A DNA stretch of 27,990 nt from an uncultured Erysipelotrichaceae bacterium (GCA_910588075.1 CAJUOS010000029.1:1-27990); one strand, 5' to 3'. Counted from the first letter of the stretch, positions 16,575 through 23,411 are shown. Notes: generated from the sequence alone by a model not told the origin. Translations and numbers: made by a program.

Positions 16575-17687
16575 CTACTTTAATCTTTCTTTTTCAATAA
16601 CATAAAGATTGTTTCCATCTTTCAAACCATTTGAATAACGAATTTTTCCATCTTCTAATAACCAAATAGCCTCTACACCATCTAATGAATTAACAAGTTT
16701 TAAGCCATCTTCATACTTCATCAAAAAGACTGCTGAACTCAGAAAATCAGCATAACCACTATCCTCTGTAATAATACTAACACTTCTGAAATGAATAGCA
16801 GGATATAATGTATCAGGATCAATCAAATGATGATATTTCACACCATTTTTATCTTTATAAAATCTTTGATAATCCCCACTTGTTACAATGGATTCTCCTT
16901 GTACAACAAGAACAGCTTCATTTTCAGAACCATCTTCATGAGCAAAATTCCCATCTTGTGGTGATTGTATTCCTATACAATATTTATCTTGACAATCATT
17001 AAGATAAAAATCGCCTTCCTTAGTTATTTTTCTTTGACCATAACTTGCTACATTTCCACCACCACTCAAAAGAAAATTATCAACACCTTTATTGATAAGT
17101 TGCTGTTTAACCAATTCAATAGCATATCCCTTTGCTGTTGCACCTAAATCTATGGATACATCTTTATCAGTAATATACACTGTTTTCTTTTCATTATCAA
17201 TCTTTATACTTTGAATATCAGTATGTTGATTAGCTTTCTTCAACTGCGTATAAGAAGGTACTTCACCAACTCCATCCTGACTTTCTGCATTTTCTCGATA
17301 ACGATGCCATATATCAATAACACTTCCAAAAGCAATATTCACTTTTGAAGATATCTCTTTATGTCTTTTTATAGAAATTTCCAATAAATCAATAAGTGGT
17401 TGATCAACTTTAACAACCTTTTTTCCTGCATTCTTATTAATTGTATAAACATTATTAAGTTGTTCATATGAACTATACTTATCAAATAATTGATCATAAT
17501 ACTCTAACTTTTCTTCTATCATTTGACATTGTTCATCAAATTCCTTTTCATCATGTGCATATGTAATATATGTTGTTACAGTATCAAAAGGTCCAACAAT
17601 ATTTTTAGAAAAATATTGATAAGAATCTTGACAACCAGTTATCAATAAAAAAGAAAAAGATAAACAAATTTTTAATATTTTCTTCAT
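16575..17687 (-). CDS. apbE: FAD:protein FMN transferase (ApbE family), lipoprotein
   Basis: Extracytoplasmic enzyme that attaches FMN from FAD covalently to Ser/Thr of target proteins. I place the start at ATG 17687 (370 residues): GGTGAT lies correctly before it, whereas the in-frame GTG at 17696 falls inside that site and almost at the predicted transcript start. A basic N-terminus, hydrophobic core and lipobox LITGC with Cys19 indicate a membrane-anchored lipoprotein. ApbE motifs are DLGATAKGYA (180-189), LLSGGGNVASYG (206-217), SGDYQRFY (270-277) and HHLIDPDT (286-293). It lies directly downstream of a lipoprotein gene with two candidate flavinylation sites, its likely substrate. The promoter at 17705-17713 sits in the preceding terminator's tail. 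Confidence 0.94.
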   Translation of the reverse strand: MKKILKICLSFSFLLITGCQDSYQYFSKNIVGPFDTVTTYITYAHDEKEFDEQCQMIEEKLEYYDQLFDKYSSYEQLNNVYTINKNAGKKVVKVDQPLIDLLEISIKRHKEISSKVNIAFGSVIDIWHRYRENAESQDGVGEVPSYTQLKKANQHTDIQSIKIDNEKKTVYITDKDVSIDLGATAKGYAIELVKQQLINKGVDNFLLSGGGNVASYGQRKITKEGDFYLNDCQDKYCIGIQSPQDGNFAHEDGSENEAVLVVQGESIVTSGDYQRFYKDKNGVKYHHLIDPDTLYPAIHFRSVSIITEDSGYADFLSSAVFLMKYEDGLKLVNSLDGVEAIWLLEDGKIRYSNGLKDGNNLYVIEKERLK

Positions 17688-17704
17688 TTTTATCACCGTT
17701 CTTT

Positions 17705-17713
17705 ATTATATCA
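17705..17713 (-). promoter_or_regulatory. Extended -10 promoter of apbE and the TSCPD gene
   Basis: TGATATAAT on the minus strand is a perfect extended -10. It follows directly on the T-tract of the preceding terminator. The predicted transcript start is about 11 bases before the apbE ATG. Confidence 0.6.
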
Positions 17714-17714
17714 A

Positions 17715-17748
17715 AAAAATAAAAAAAAACCATGAATAAATTCACAGT
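17715..17748 (-). terminator. Intrinsic terminator after the FMN-lipoprotein gene
   Basis: Minus-strand arms ACTGTGAA (17741-17748) and TTCATGGT (17729-17736) pair with two G:U pairs around TTTA and are followed by a long T-tract. Confidence 0.85.
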
Positions 17749-17773
17749 TTTTTCTTTGTTTCATTTTCCTTGA

Positions 17774-18679
17774 TTAGTGTAAATCTCCTAATGCACTTTC
17801 AACAGTTGCTAAGAAAGCATCAATAGTGATAGTACATCCAGCAGCTAAATCAGTTCCTTTTTTAGGAGCTTTTCCACCATGATAATCTTCAACTTCAATA
17901 GCTTTTACTTCATCTAAAGTCTTACCATTAATTGCAGTTTCAAAAGCAGCAGCTTGTTCAAACCATTCTTTTTGGATTGGTGAAGCTTTTTTCATATCAT
18001 ATTTTTCTTTTCTTTCAAATTTAGTTTCAAGAACACCTTCATAAATTTGTGCTACATCTACTTTTGAATAAACGATTTTTCCATCAGCATCAGTAGCAAC
18101 TAAAGCTAAGTTAGTATTTAATTGTTTTTTCTCAGCATCATTAGCCATTAAACGTCCTAAACCAACTTTATCAGCTTCTACTTCAACAGCATTATCACAT
18201 GCTTTTTTAACAGCAGCTTGGAATTCACCAATGTTCATTGTACAACCAGCAGCTAAATCAGAACCAGCTTTTGGTACAGCATCATGATGTTCATCTTTCT
18301 TTTCAGTTTCAATAGCTACAACTTCATCAGCAGTTTTTCCAGTACAATGTTGTTCAAAAGCAGCGATTTGTTCATACCATTCTTTTTGAATTCCTGAAGC
18401 TTTTTTCATATCATATTTTTCTTTAAGTTGTTTTTTAGTTTCAGTTTTTGCTTTAGCTTCGTCACCTGGAGTAGATTGAGCAACGTCTACATCAACGTAA
18501 ACAATTTTTCCATCTCCATCTAATCCTACAGCAGCAAATGTTGTGTTTACTTGTCCATCATCGCTTAATGAACTTACAACTCCTAACCCAACTTTTGCGT
18601 AAGTAGATGATTTTCCACATCCAACAAGTGCAGTAGCAACTAATGCAGAAGCTGCTAAAACTTTCATAAATTTGTTCAT
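17774..18679 (-). CDS. PplA-like lipoprotein with two tandem FMN-attachment domains
   Basis: Probable extracytoplasmic flavoprotein. The start is ATG 18679 with AAGGAG before it; a longer frame to 18760 would run back through the promoter. The 301-residue product has a signal peptide ending in the lipobox LVGC (Cys21). Two homologous domains follow, residues 29-160 and 171-297, sharing KVGLG, DGKIVY, DVAQ, KEKYDMKKAS, IQKEW, GKT-DEV and DLAAGCT. Each domain ends with DLAAGCT, which matches the ApbE target pattern (Asp, two residues, a small residue, Gly-like, Ala-like, Thr), pointing to FMN on Thr147 and Thr283. From memory the domain resembles the C-terminal repeats of Listeria PplA, an extracellular electron-transfer flavoprotein. 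The next gene downstream is apbE. FMN attachment is inferred. Confidence 0.85.
   Translation of the reverse strand: MNKFMKVLAASALVATALVGCGKSSTYAKVGLGVVSSLSDDGQVNTTFAAVGLDGDGKIVYVDVDVAQSTPGDEAKAKTETKKQLKEKYDMKKASGIQKEWYEQIAAFEQHCTGKTADEVVAIETEKKDEHHDAVPKAGSDLAAGCTMNIGEFQAAVKKACDNAVEVEADKVGLGRLMANDAEKKQLNTNLALVATDADGKIVYSKVDVAQIYEGVLETKFERKEKYDMKKASPIQKEWFEQAAAFETAINGKTLDEVKAIEVEDYHGGKAPKKGTDLAAGCTITIDAFLATVESALGDLH
17789..18595 (-). repeat. Tandem domain duplication within the FMN-lipoprotein gene
   Basis: Two coding repeats, about 18200-18595 and 17789-18169, encode the paired domains. Similarity is visible at DNA level around the KEKYDMKKAS and DLAAGCT codons. This is an internal gene duplication rather than a mobile repeat. 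Confidence 0.85.
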
Positions 18680-18718
18680 AAAAATCTCCTTCCCATATAT
18701 CATTTTTGAACTACCATT

Positions 18719-18747
18719 ATTATATCTTGAAAGCACTTCAATATCAA
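18719..18747 (-). promoter_or_regulatory. Strong SigA-type promoter of the FMN-lipoprotein gene, with inverted repeat
   Basis: TTGATA (18742-18747), a 17-base spacer and TATAAT (18719-18724) on the minus strand. The -35 has one mismatch and the -10 none. The spacer contains the inverted repeat TTGAA-N5-TTCAA, and TCTTGA / TCAAGA pair across the -35 and spacer, making a possible operator. Confidence 0.85.
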
Positions 18748-18867
18748 GAAATTTATACATAAAAAACCCATATTTTTATTTATTAAATATCAAACAATAT
18801 TTTATAAATAAAAAATATTTCGATAAATTCATTCTTTTTTATTATTATAATAAAACTGTTCATTTTA

Positions 18868-18897
18868 CAAAAAAAGAAAGATTTCTCAATCTTTCTT
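18868..18897 (-). terminator. Intrinsic terminator overlapping the plsC stop codon
   Basis: Perfect 10-base arms on the minus strand, AAGAAAGATT (18888-18897) and AATCTTTCTT (18874-18883), with the loop GAGA and a following T-tract. The TGA stop (18886-18888) lies at the top of the stem, so the last codons form one arm. Confidence 0.93.
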
Positions 18898-19614
18898 AAA
18901 TCTTTCTTCATTTTCTTCAATACATAAACGTATTTTTTCCTGAACAAGTTGTGCAACCTCTGTACTATTCATATCTTTATATTCATCATAATAAAGAGGT
19001 TTCAAATAATGAATTTGTGTATCAACAGGAGCAATTGTATTATTATCAAAGACTTTATAGCAATCTATTAAAGCTACTGGAACAATAGGTTTTTGTGCAT
19101 CCATAACCGTTTTAAAAGTTCCACCTTTAAACTCTAACATTTGATTTTGTTTTCTACATCTTGTTCCTTCAGGAAAAATAACAAAGTTTCTTCCTGCTTT
19201 CATTTCCTTTGTAACTTGTCTAATAATTTTTACAGAAGCTCTCAAATTCGAACGATCCATAGCAAAAAACTCAATCATTTTTAATACATTTTTTAAAACA
19301 AACACATCCATCAATTCTTTTTTCACAATTGCTTTAAAAGGCTTTTGATGTGTTTCAAATAAAATTAATGCATCAAAAAGTCCTTGATGATTAGGTGCTA
19401 TTAAATAGCCTTGTTCCTCTGGTAAATTCTCTATGCCATAACAATGTATCTTTACTCTTGATTTTTGATTAATCTTACAAATAAAGTTTTGAGCATAATG
19501 AAATCTTTCTTCAAAAGAAGTTGTATCAAGATGCTTATTATAATAACGAATTTTCCATAACCAACCAGGTATTCTATATATTAATCTTATGACTAAAAAT
19601 ATAATTCTTTTCAT
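18886..19614 (-). CDS. plsC: 1-acyl-sn-glycerol-3-phosphate acyltransferase (PlsC family)
   Basis: Membrane-associated acyltransferase that makes phosphatidic acid from lysophosphatidic acid. The NHQGLFD motif (Asn75, His76, Asp81) is the catalytic HX4D box, and FPEGTR (147-152) is the glycerophosphate-binding motif. A hydrophobic N-terminus (residues 2-20) suits membrane attachment. The 242 residues are a normal length. It starts 3 bases after folA; its SD, AAAGGGGAT, lies in the last folA codons. The link to nucleotide synthesis is probably one of shared transcription rather than of pathway. Confidence 0.92.
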   Translation of the reverse strand: MKRIIFLVIRLIYRIPGWLWKIRYYNKHLDTTSFEERFHYAQNFICKINQKSRVKIHCYGIENLPEEQGYLIAPNHQGLFDALILFETHQKPFKAIVKKELMDVFVLKNVLKMIEFFAMDRSNLRASVKIIRQVTKEMKAGRNFVIFPEGTRCRKQNQMLEFKGGTFKTVMDAQKPIVPVALIDCYKVFDNNTIAPVDTQIHYLKPLYYDEYKDMNSTEVAQLVQEKIRLCIEENEERFKKD

Positions 19615-19617
19615 TAT

Positions 19618-20088
19618 CTATCCCCTTTGATATATTTGTAAATCAAATGTTTGAAATGGTTTTGTTTCTTTAAGTACATATCCAAAACTATCAAAATCTG
19701 GAAAATATGTTTCACCTTCATGTTTCCCAGGAATTCTAGAAATAAGCAACTGATCAGCAAGTGGTAAACATTGTTTATAAATAGATGCTCCTCCAGAAAT
19801 AAATAAATCTTCATCTTTTTCTCTATATTCTTTTATTACATCTTCCAAAGATGTTCTTACTTCTACTCTATCATCATCAAAGGACTCAAATGAAACAACA
19901 ATTGTTTTCCTATTTGGAAGTGGTCTTCCAATAGCTTTATATGTTGTATATCCCATTAAAATTGTTTTATGAATTGTTGTTTCCTTAAAATGATTCAAAT
20001 CTTCCTTATTATTCCAAGGCATTCCATTAAAAGAATCCTTTTTCCCAATTAATTGCTCATCATCCATTGCAACAATAATACTAATCAT
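19618..20088 (-). CDS. folA: Dihydrofolate reductase
   Basis: Reduces dihydrofolate to tetrahydrofolate with NADPH, regenerating the cofactor used up by the neighbouring thymidylate synthase. The 156-residue protein starts MISIIVAMDDEQLIG and has NGMPWNNKEDLNHFK, MGYTTYKAIGRPLPNR and ISGGASIY, all conserved DHFR elements. The loop before the conserved Pro-Trp (GKKDSFNGMPW) is longer than in the Bacillus or E. coli enzymes. It overlaps the thyA stop by one base in TAATG, with AAAGGTGA upstream, so the two are translationally coupled. Confidence 0.95.
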   Translation of the reverse strand: MISIIVAMDDEQLIGKKDSFNGMPWNNKEDLNHFKETTIHKTILMGYTTYKAIGRPLPNRKTIVVSFESFDDDRVEVRTSLEDVIKEYREKDEDLFISGGASIYKQCLPLADQLLISRIPGKHEGETYFPDFDSFGYVLKETKPFQTFDLQIYQRG

Positions 20089-20975
20089 TAGACACTCACC
20101 TTTCCAATCAATCTTTCATGACATTGATAATTTTCTATTTTGATATCTTCTATTTGAAAATCATATATAGATTTTACATCTTTATTCAATACCAATTGAC
20201 ACATTGGTAAAGGTTCTCTTGAAATCTGTTCCTTCACAACATCAAAATGATCTTTATAAATATGTGCATCTCCAATAGTATGTATAAATTCCTTAGCCTC
20301 ATAACCACAAACTTGAGCAAGCATTGCTGTAAATAAAGCATACGATGCAATATTGAATGGAACACCTAAAAATGTATCTGCACTTCTTTGATACAACTGA
20401 CAAGACAAATATTTTTTATCATTAGAAACATAAAATTGCAAAAAAGCATGACATGGTGGTAATGCCATTTTATCCACCTCTACTGGATTCCAAGCAGAAA
20501 TAATATGACGTCTTGAAAAAGGATTATTTTTTAAAGAATCAACAAGTTTAGCAACTTGGTCAACTCCTTCACCATTAAAATCTCTCCATTGTTTTCCATA
20601 AACAGGACCTAATTCTCCATATTTTAAAACAAAAGGATCATCTGCTGGTAATTCCTTGATTTTATTAACAAATTCATCTAATGATTCACCTTGAAAATCT
20701 TGTGATTTTTTAAAGTTTTCATATGGCCATTCATTCCAAATTTTAACCTTTCTATCTACAAGATATTTGATATTTGTATCCCCTTTAATAAACCAAAGTA
20801 ATTCCTCAGCAATAGGTCTTAAAAACATTTTCTTTGTTGTCATTAAAGGAAATCCTTTTCTTAAATCATAACGTGTTTGATATCCAAAAACTGATCTTGT
20901 TCCTGTTCCAGTACGATCATCTCTATCTTCACCATTCTCTAAAATATATTGACACATATCTAAATATTGTTTCAT
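20088..20975 (-). CDS. thyA: Thymidylate synthase (ThyA)
   Basis: Makes dTMP from dUMP using methylene-tetrahydrofolate. The catalytic Cys175 lies in LPPCHAFLQFYV. RDDRTGTGTRSVFG, NPFSRRHIISAWNP and RSADTFLGVPFNIASYAL are folate and dUMP site motifs. The protein has an insertion around residues 84-118, which explains 295 residues against about 264 in E. coli; Lactobacillus ThyA has a comparable insertion. I chose ATG 20975 over the in-frame GTG 20984, because that GTG is part of the AGAGGTGA ribosome binding site. The promoter is at 20995-21023. First gene of thyA-folA-plsC. Confidence 0.97.
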   Translation of the reverse strand: MKQYLDMCQYILENGEDRDDRTGTGTRSVFGYQTRYDLRKGFPLMTTKKMFLRPIAEELLWFIKGDTNIKYLVDRKVKIWNEWPYENFKKSQDFQGESLDEFVNKIKELPADDPFVLKYGELGPVYGKQWRDFNGEGVDQVAKLVDSLKNNPFSRRHIISAWNPVEVDKMALPPCHAFLQFYVSNDKKYLSCQLYQRSADTFLGVPFNIASYALFTAMLAQVCGYEAKEFIHTIGDAHIYKDHFDVVKEQISREPLPMCQLVLNKDVKSIYDFQIEDIKIENYQCHERLIGKVSV

Positions 20976-20994
20976 TCTTTTCACCTCTTTGTTT

Positions 20995-21023
20995 ATTATA
21001 TAGGATATTTATAAAAATGCAAA
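20995..21023 (-). promoter_or_regulatory. Promoter of thyA-folA-plsC
   Basis: TTTGCA (21018-21023), a 17-base spacer and TATAAT (20995-21000) on the minus strand. Perfect -10; the -35 matches four of six. It lies just after the terminator of the upstream unit. Confidence 0.7.
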
Positions 21024-21051
21024 GTAAAGATACTGTTTTCTCTTTCTCAAT

Positions 21052-21080
21052 CAAAATAAAAATCAAGGATAACCTTGATT
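21052..21080 (-). terminator. Intrinsic terminator after the ROK/unknown-protein operon
   Basis: Perfect 8-base arms AATCAAGG and CCTTGATT (21061-21080) with a 4-base loop, followed on the minus strand by TTTATTTTG. Confidence 0.9.
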
Positions 21081-21101
21081 CCTATTGATACATTTTACCC
21101 A

Positions 21102-21788
21102 TTATTTTTTACTATCTTGACAACTACATTGAATTCTATATCTTTCCATCATTTCCTTAAAAATTTCACCATTTGTTGGTGGAGTATATGTAATAGCATT
21201 AGCCCCAGCAAGAATAACCTCTCGAATTGTATCATCATTAGGTCCACCAGTTGCTATTATTGGGAAATATTTATCAATTTTTCTTAATGCTTTGACTATT
21301 TCGACTGTCTTTTTTCCACCAGAAACATTCACTATACTAGCTCCTGAATGTAACATTCTTTCTTCTAATGGTTCATCTAATGAAACAATTGTCAAAACAA
21401 TAGGAATATCAATAATTTCAGCAAGTTCTTGGACAAACTTTGTCTTTGTAGGAGCATTTAAAACAACTGCTGTTGCTCCATTTAACTCGGCATCTAAAGC
21501 AATTTTAGATACGCGTGGTCCTGATGTTGTTCCACCACCAACACCAGCAAAAACTGGTTTTTGAGAAACTTCAATAATAGATTTTGTTATTTGTAAAGTA
21601 GGTGTAAATGGATAAACAGCAATCACTGCATCAGCATTACAATTAGCAATAACAGCAACATCTGTTGAAAATACTAATGATTTAATTCTCCTCCCATTCA
21701 CAACAATTCCTGAAACATCATATATACATTCAGGCACTCTCACAATATGTCTTAATTTTGAATCAATAAAGGGCATTTGTTTTGCCAT
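21102..21788 (-). CDS. Conserved protein of unknown function with TIM-barrel-like pattern
   Basis: I do not know the function. Relatives in Firmicutes are, as I recall, annotated vaguely as hydrolase. Alternating hydrophobic strands and glycine-rich loops suggest a beta/alpha barrel: SLVFSTDVAVIANCNADAVI, FAGVGGGTTSGPR, ASIVNVSGGKKT and, at the end, PIIATGGPNDDTIREVILAG. The last resembles the C-terminal phosphate-binding strands of phosphate-binding barrels, so a sugar-phosphate or nucleotide-like ligand is possible. The C-terminus carries CSCQ. I chose ATG 21788 (228 residues), because AAGGATGTGAT upstream almost perfectly complements the 16S tail and earlier GTG/ATG candidates lie inside it. 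It follows the ROK kinase by 35 bases, so a shared pathway is likely. Confidence 0.75.
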   Translation of the reverse strand: MAKQMPFIDSKLRHIVRVPECIYDVSGIVVNGRRIKSLVFSTDVAVIANCNADAVIAVYPFTPTLQITKSIIEVSQKPVFAGVGGGTTSGPRVSKIALDAELNGATAVVLNAPTKTKFVQELAEIIDIPIVLTIVSLDEPLEERMLHSGASIVNVSGGKKTVEIVKALRKIDKYFPIIATGGPNDDTIREVILAGANAITYTPPTNGEIFKEMMERYRIQCSCQDSKK

Positions 21789-21823
21789 AATCATCACATC
21801 CTTGTTTTAAGGATAACATTCAA

Positions 21824-22720
21824 TTATGAATTCATTGTGAAGAAATGATACAATGCACCTAATAAATTTGCTTCATTATGATATTGACAAGTACATACAA
21901 CTGGCTTTATTTTCGCATGTTGGAAACAATCAAAAATAACTTCTAGTCTTTGATTAACTTCATCAAGTAAATCATCTCTTACACTGATAGCTCCACCTAT
22001 GATAATTTTTTGTGGATCATAAGCATATTGTAAATTATAAATACCATTAGCTAATGTATAATAAAATTTATCTACTGCTTTTTCATAAACTTCATTTTCA
22101 TGATAATGATCAAAAATATCTTTTCCATTCAAAGTGGAAGGATCTACATTCAATTCTTTTGCTACACTTCTAACAACAGCCACAGTAGAACCAATATCAG
22201 ACCATGTTTTCATAGCCTTTGTTTCAAAATCAAATTCAGCAATCATATATCCAAATTCTCCACCATGCAAATGTTTTCCTTTATGAATATGACGATTTTT
22301 AACGACTGCCCCACCAATTCCTGTTCCACTCACAATAAAACAGCAATCTTCAACATCACTTGCTGAACCTTTCCATACCTCTGCTAAAGCAGCACAATTT
22401 GCATCATTTTCTAATTCAACACGAACTCCCAATAATGTTTCTAAATCTTTTTTTATATGAGGTCCATGGATATAATCAAGGGCACTAGAACCACCAATAA
22501 TTCCTTGTTCACTATCAACTGCCCCTGGCATACTGAGTGCCAATCCTTTTAATTCATATTGCTGAAATGAATCAAAACATAATTTGATTTCTTCATACAT
22601 TTTTTCTAAAGTTTTTGGAGTTTTGATTGATTGAGTATCAATAAATTCTCCCTCTTGACTTAAAACTGCACATTTCATAGATGTTCCACCTACATCTATA
22701 CCTAAATAATAATTCATCAT
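21824..22720 (-). CDS. ROK family sugar kinase without the zinc-cysteine motif (BglK-like)
   Basis: Predicted cytoplasmic sugar kinase. The ASKHA fold is clear: phosphate loop GIDVGGTSMKCAV near the N-terminus, LENDANCAALAE with the catalytic Asp, SGTGIGGAVV, and HLHGGEFGYM with the ROK His and Glu. The CxCGxxGCxE zinc motif that normally follows is missing; that position reads DIGSTVAVV. ROK members without it include beta-glucoside kinases, as I recall, which would suit the phospho-beta-glucosidase in this window. Glucose or an amino sugar remain possible. AAAGGAGGT precedes ATGATG (22720/22717); the second ATG has better spacing. It is cotranscribed with the unknown protein downstream. Confidence 0.85.
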   Translation of the reverse strand: MMNYYLGIDVGGTSMKCAVLSQEGEFIDTQSIKTPKTLEKMYEEIKLCFDSFQQYELKGLALSMPGAVDSEQGIIGGSSALDYIHGPHIKKDLETLLGVRVELENDANCAALAEVWKGSASDVEDCCFIVSGTGIGGAVVKNRHIHKGKHLHGGEFGYMIAEFDFETKAMKTWSDIGSTVAVVRSVAKELNVDPSTLNGKDIFDHYHENEVYEKAVDKFYYTLANGIYNLQYAYDPQKIIIGGAISVRDDLLDEVNQRLEVIFDCFQHAKIKPVVCTCQYHNEANLLGALYHFFTMNS

Positions 22721-22738
22721 GCCTACCTCCTTTCTTTT

Positions 22739-22744
22739 ATTATA
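22739..22744 (-). promoter_or_regulatory. Candidate -10 box for the ROK kinase operon
   Basis: TATAAT on the minus strand, directly after the T-rich tail of a hairpin and 18 bases before the ATG. No recognisable -35 at 17 bases (TTTTTT). Confidence 0.4.
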
Positions 22745-22754
22745 AAAGAATGAT

Positions 22755-22783
22755 AAAAATAAAAAAAGTTTTTTTCAAACTTT
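22755..22783 (-). terminator. Weak intrinsic terminator between aroK and the ROK operon
   Basis: Minus-strand arms AAAGTTT (22777-22783) and AAACTTT (22765-22771) are followed by TTTATTTTT. Only one G:C pair supports the stem, so termination may be inefficient or conditional. Confidence 0.5.
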
Positions 22784-22822
22784 CACAAGAATTTCATATA
22801 TTTTTTATAGAATAGAGATAGG

Positions 22823-22847
22823 TGATAAATACTAACCTCATTTATCA
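22823..22847. repeat. Inverted repeat in the aroK-ROK intergenic region
   Basis: TGATAAAT and ATTTATCA are perfect 8-base arms around a 9-base loop. ATAGAG/CTCTAT (22812-22817 and 22868-22873) flank the hairpin and could form an enclosing helix. No T-tract follows, so it is not an ordinary terminator. Confidence 0.5.
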
Positions 22848-22886
22848 TCTAGAATTCAATCCTTTTCCTCTATATCAAAGGATAAC

Positions 22887-22911
22887 AGGTACAAGAATAA
22901 TTCTTGTACCT
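22887..22911. repeat. Perfect 12-base palindrome overlapping the aroK stop codon
   Basis: AGGTACAAGAAT and ATTCTTGTACCT are separated by a single base. The TAG stop of aroK lies at 22910-22912. On the minus strand the hairpin is followed by TGTTATCC, without a T-tract. It may be an operator, a 3'-end-stabilising stem or a factor-dependent stop. The tight single-base centre suits a dimeric DNA-binding protein better than an RNA loop. Confidence 0.7.
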
Positions 22912-23404
22912 ATTTATTTAATATAATAGAAATGATTTGATTAATAACTTCATCTATTGATGTTTGATTTTCAATTCGATAATCACAAGCTTGAAGATAT
23001 AAAGTATGTCTTTCATGATATAACTGATATAATTTTTCAGGACCATCTTTTAACAATGGACGAGAAGCAGTATCTATATCTTGAAGAATGTTCTCAATGG
23101 GACGATCTAAATAAAAAATAATTCCATTATTTTTCAATACTTTTATATTTTGAGGATTCTTTATTACTCCTCCCCCTGTTGAAACAATATATCCATCTAA
23201 CTGAGATATATCTTGACAACATACATGTTCTCTTTCTCTAAAATAATCCTCAGAAATATCAAACATTTCTGCTATTGTCATTTGATATTTATGTTCAAGA
23301 TATTCATCTATATCAATAACAGGACGATTTAAAACTTCAGATAATTTTTTAGATATTGTTGTCTTGCCACATCCCATCATTCCAATTAAAATAATATTTT
23401 TCAT
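22910..23404 (-). CDS. aroK: Shikimate kinase
   Basis: Phosphorylates shikimate at the 3-hydroxyl, the step before AroA. The 164-residue protein has the P-loop GMMGCGKT (8-15), DIDEYLE for the shikimate-binding Asp, FREREH with the conserved Arg, STGGGVI and a LID region RPLLKDGPE. The size is typical. It begins 7 bases after pheA and ends the aromatic operon, with the stop codon inside a perfect palindrome. Confidence 0.96.
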   Translation of the reverse strand: MKNIILIGMMGCGKTTISKKLSEVLNRPVIDIDEYLEHKYQMTIAEMFDISEDYFREREHVCCQDISQLDGYIVSTGGGVIKNPQNIKVLKNNGIIFYLDRPIENILQDIDTASRPLLKDGPEKLYQLYHERHTLYLQACDYRIENQTSIDEVINQIISIILNK

Positions 23405-23411
23405 ATAACTC

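Noticed and set aside
18719..18749. FNR- or Rex-type redox regulator site in the lipoprotein promoter
   Set aside because: Spacing and half-sites do not fit TTGAT-N4-ATCAA or TTGTGA-N6-TCACAA; only a generic inverted repeat is supported.
18680..18760. Extended N-terminus of the FMN-lipoprotein (27 extra residues)
   Set aside because: The extension would run over the promoter boxes and remove the signal peptide from the N-terminus; a strong AAGGAG supports ATG 18679.
19614..19814. 66-residue minus-strand open frame
   Set aside because: It lies inside folA in another frame, and folA has clear family motifs.
21292..21564. 90-residue plus-strand open frame and other plus-strand frames of 60-90 residues across the window
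   Set aside because: All are antisense to well-supported genes or in AT-rich gaps, have low-complexity translations and lack ribosome sites or recognisable motifs.
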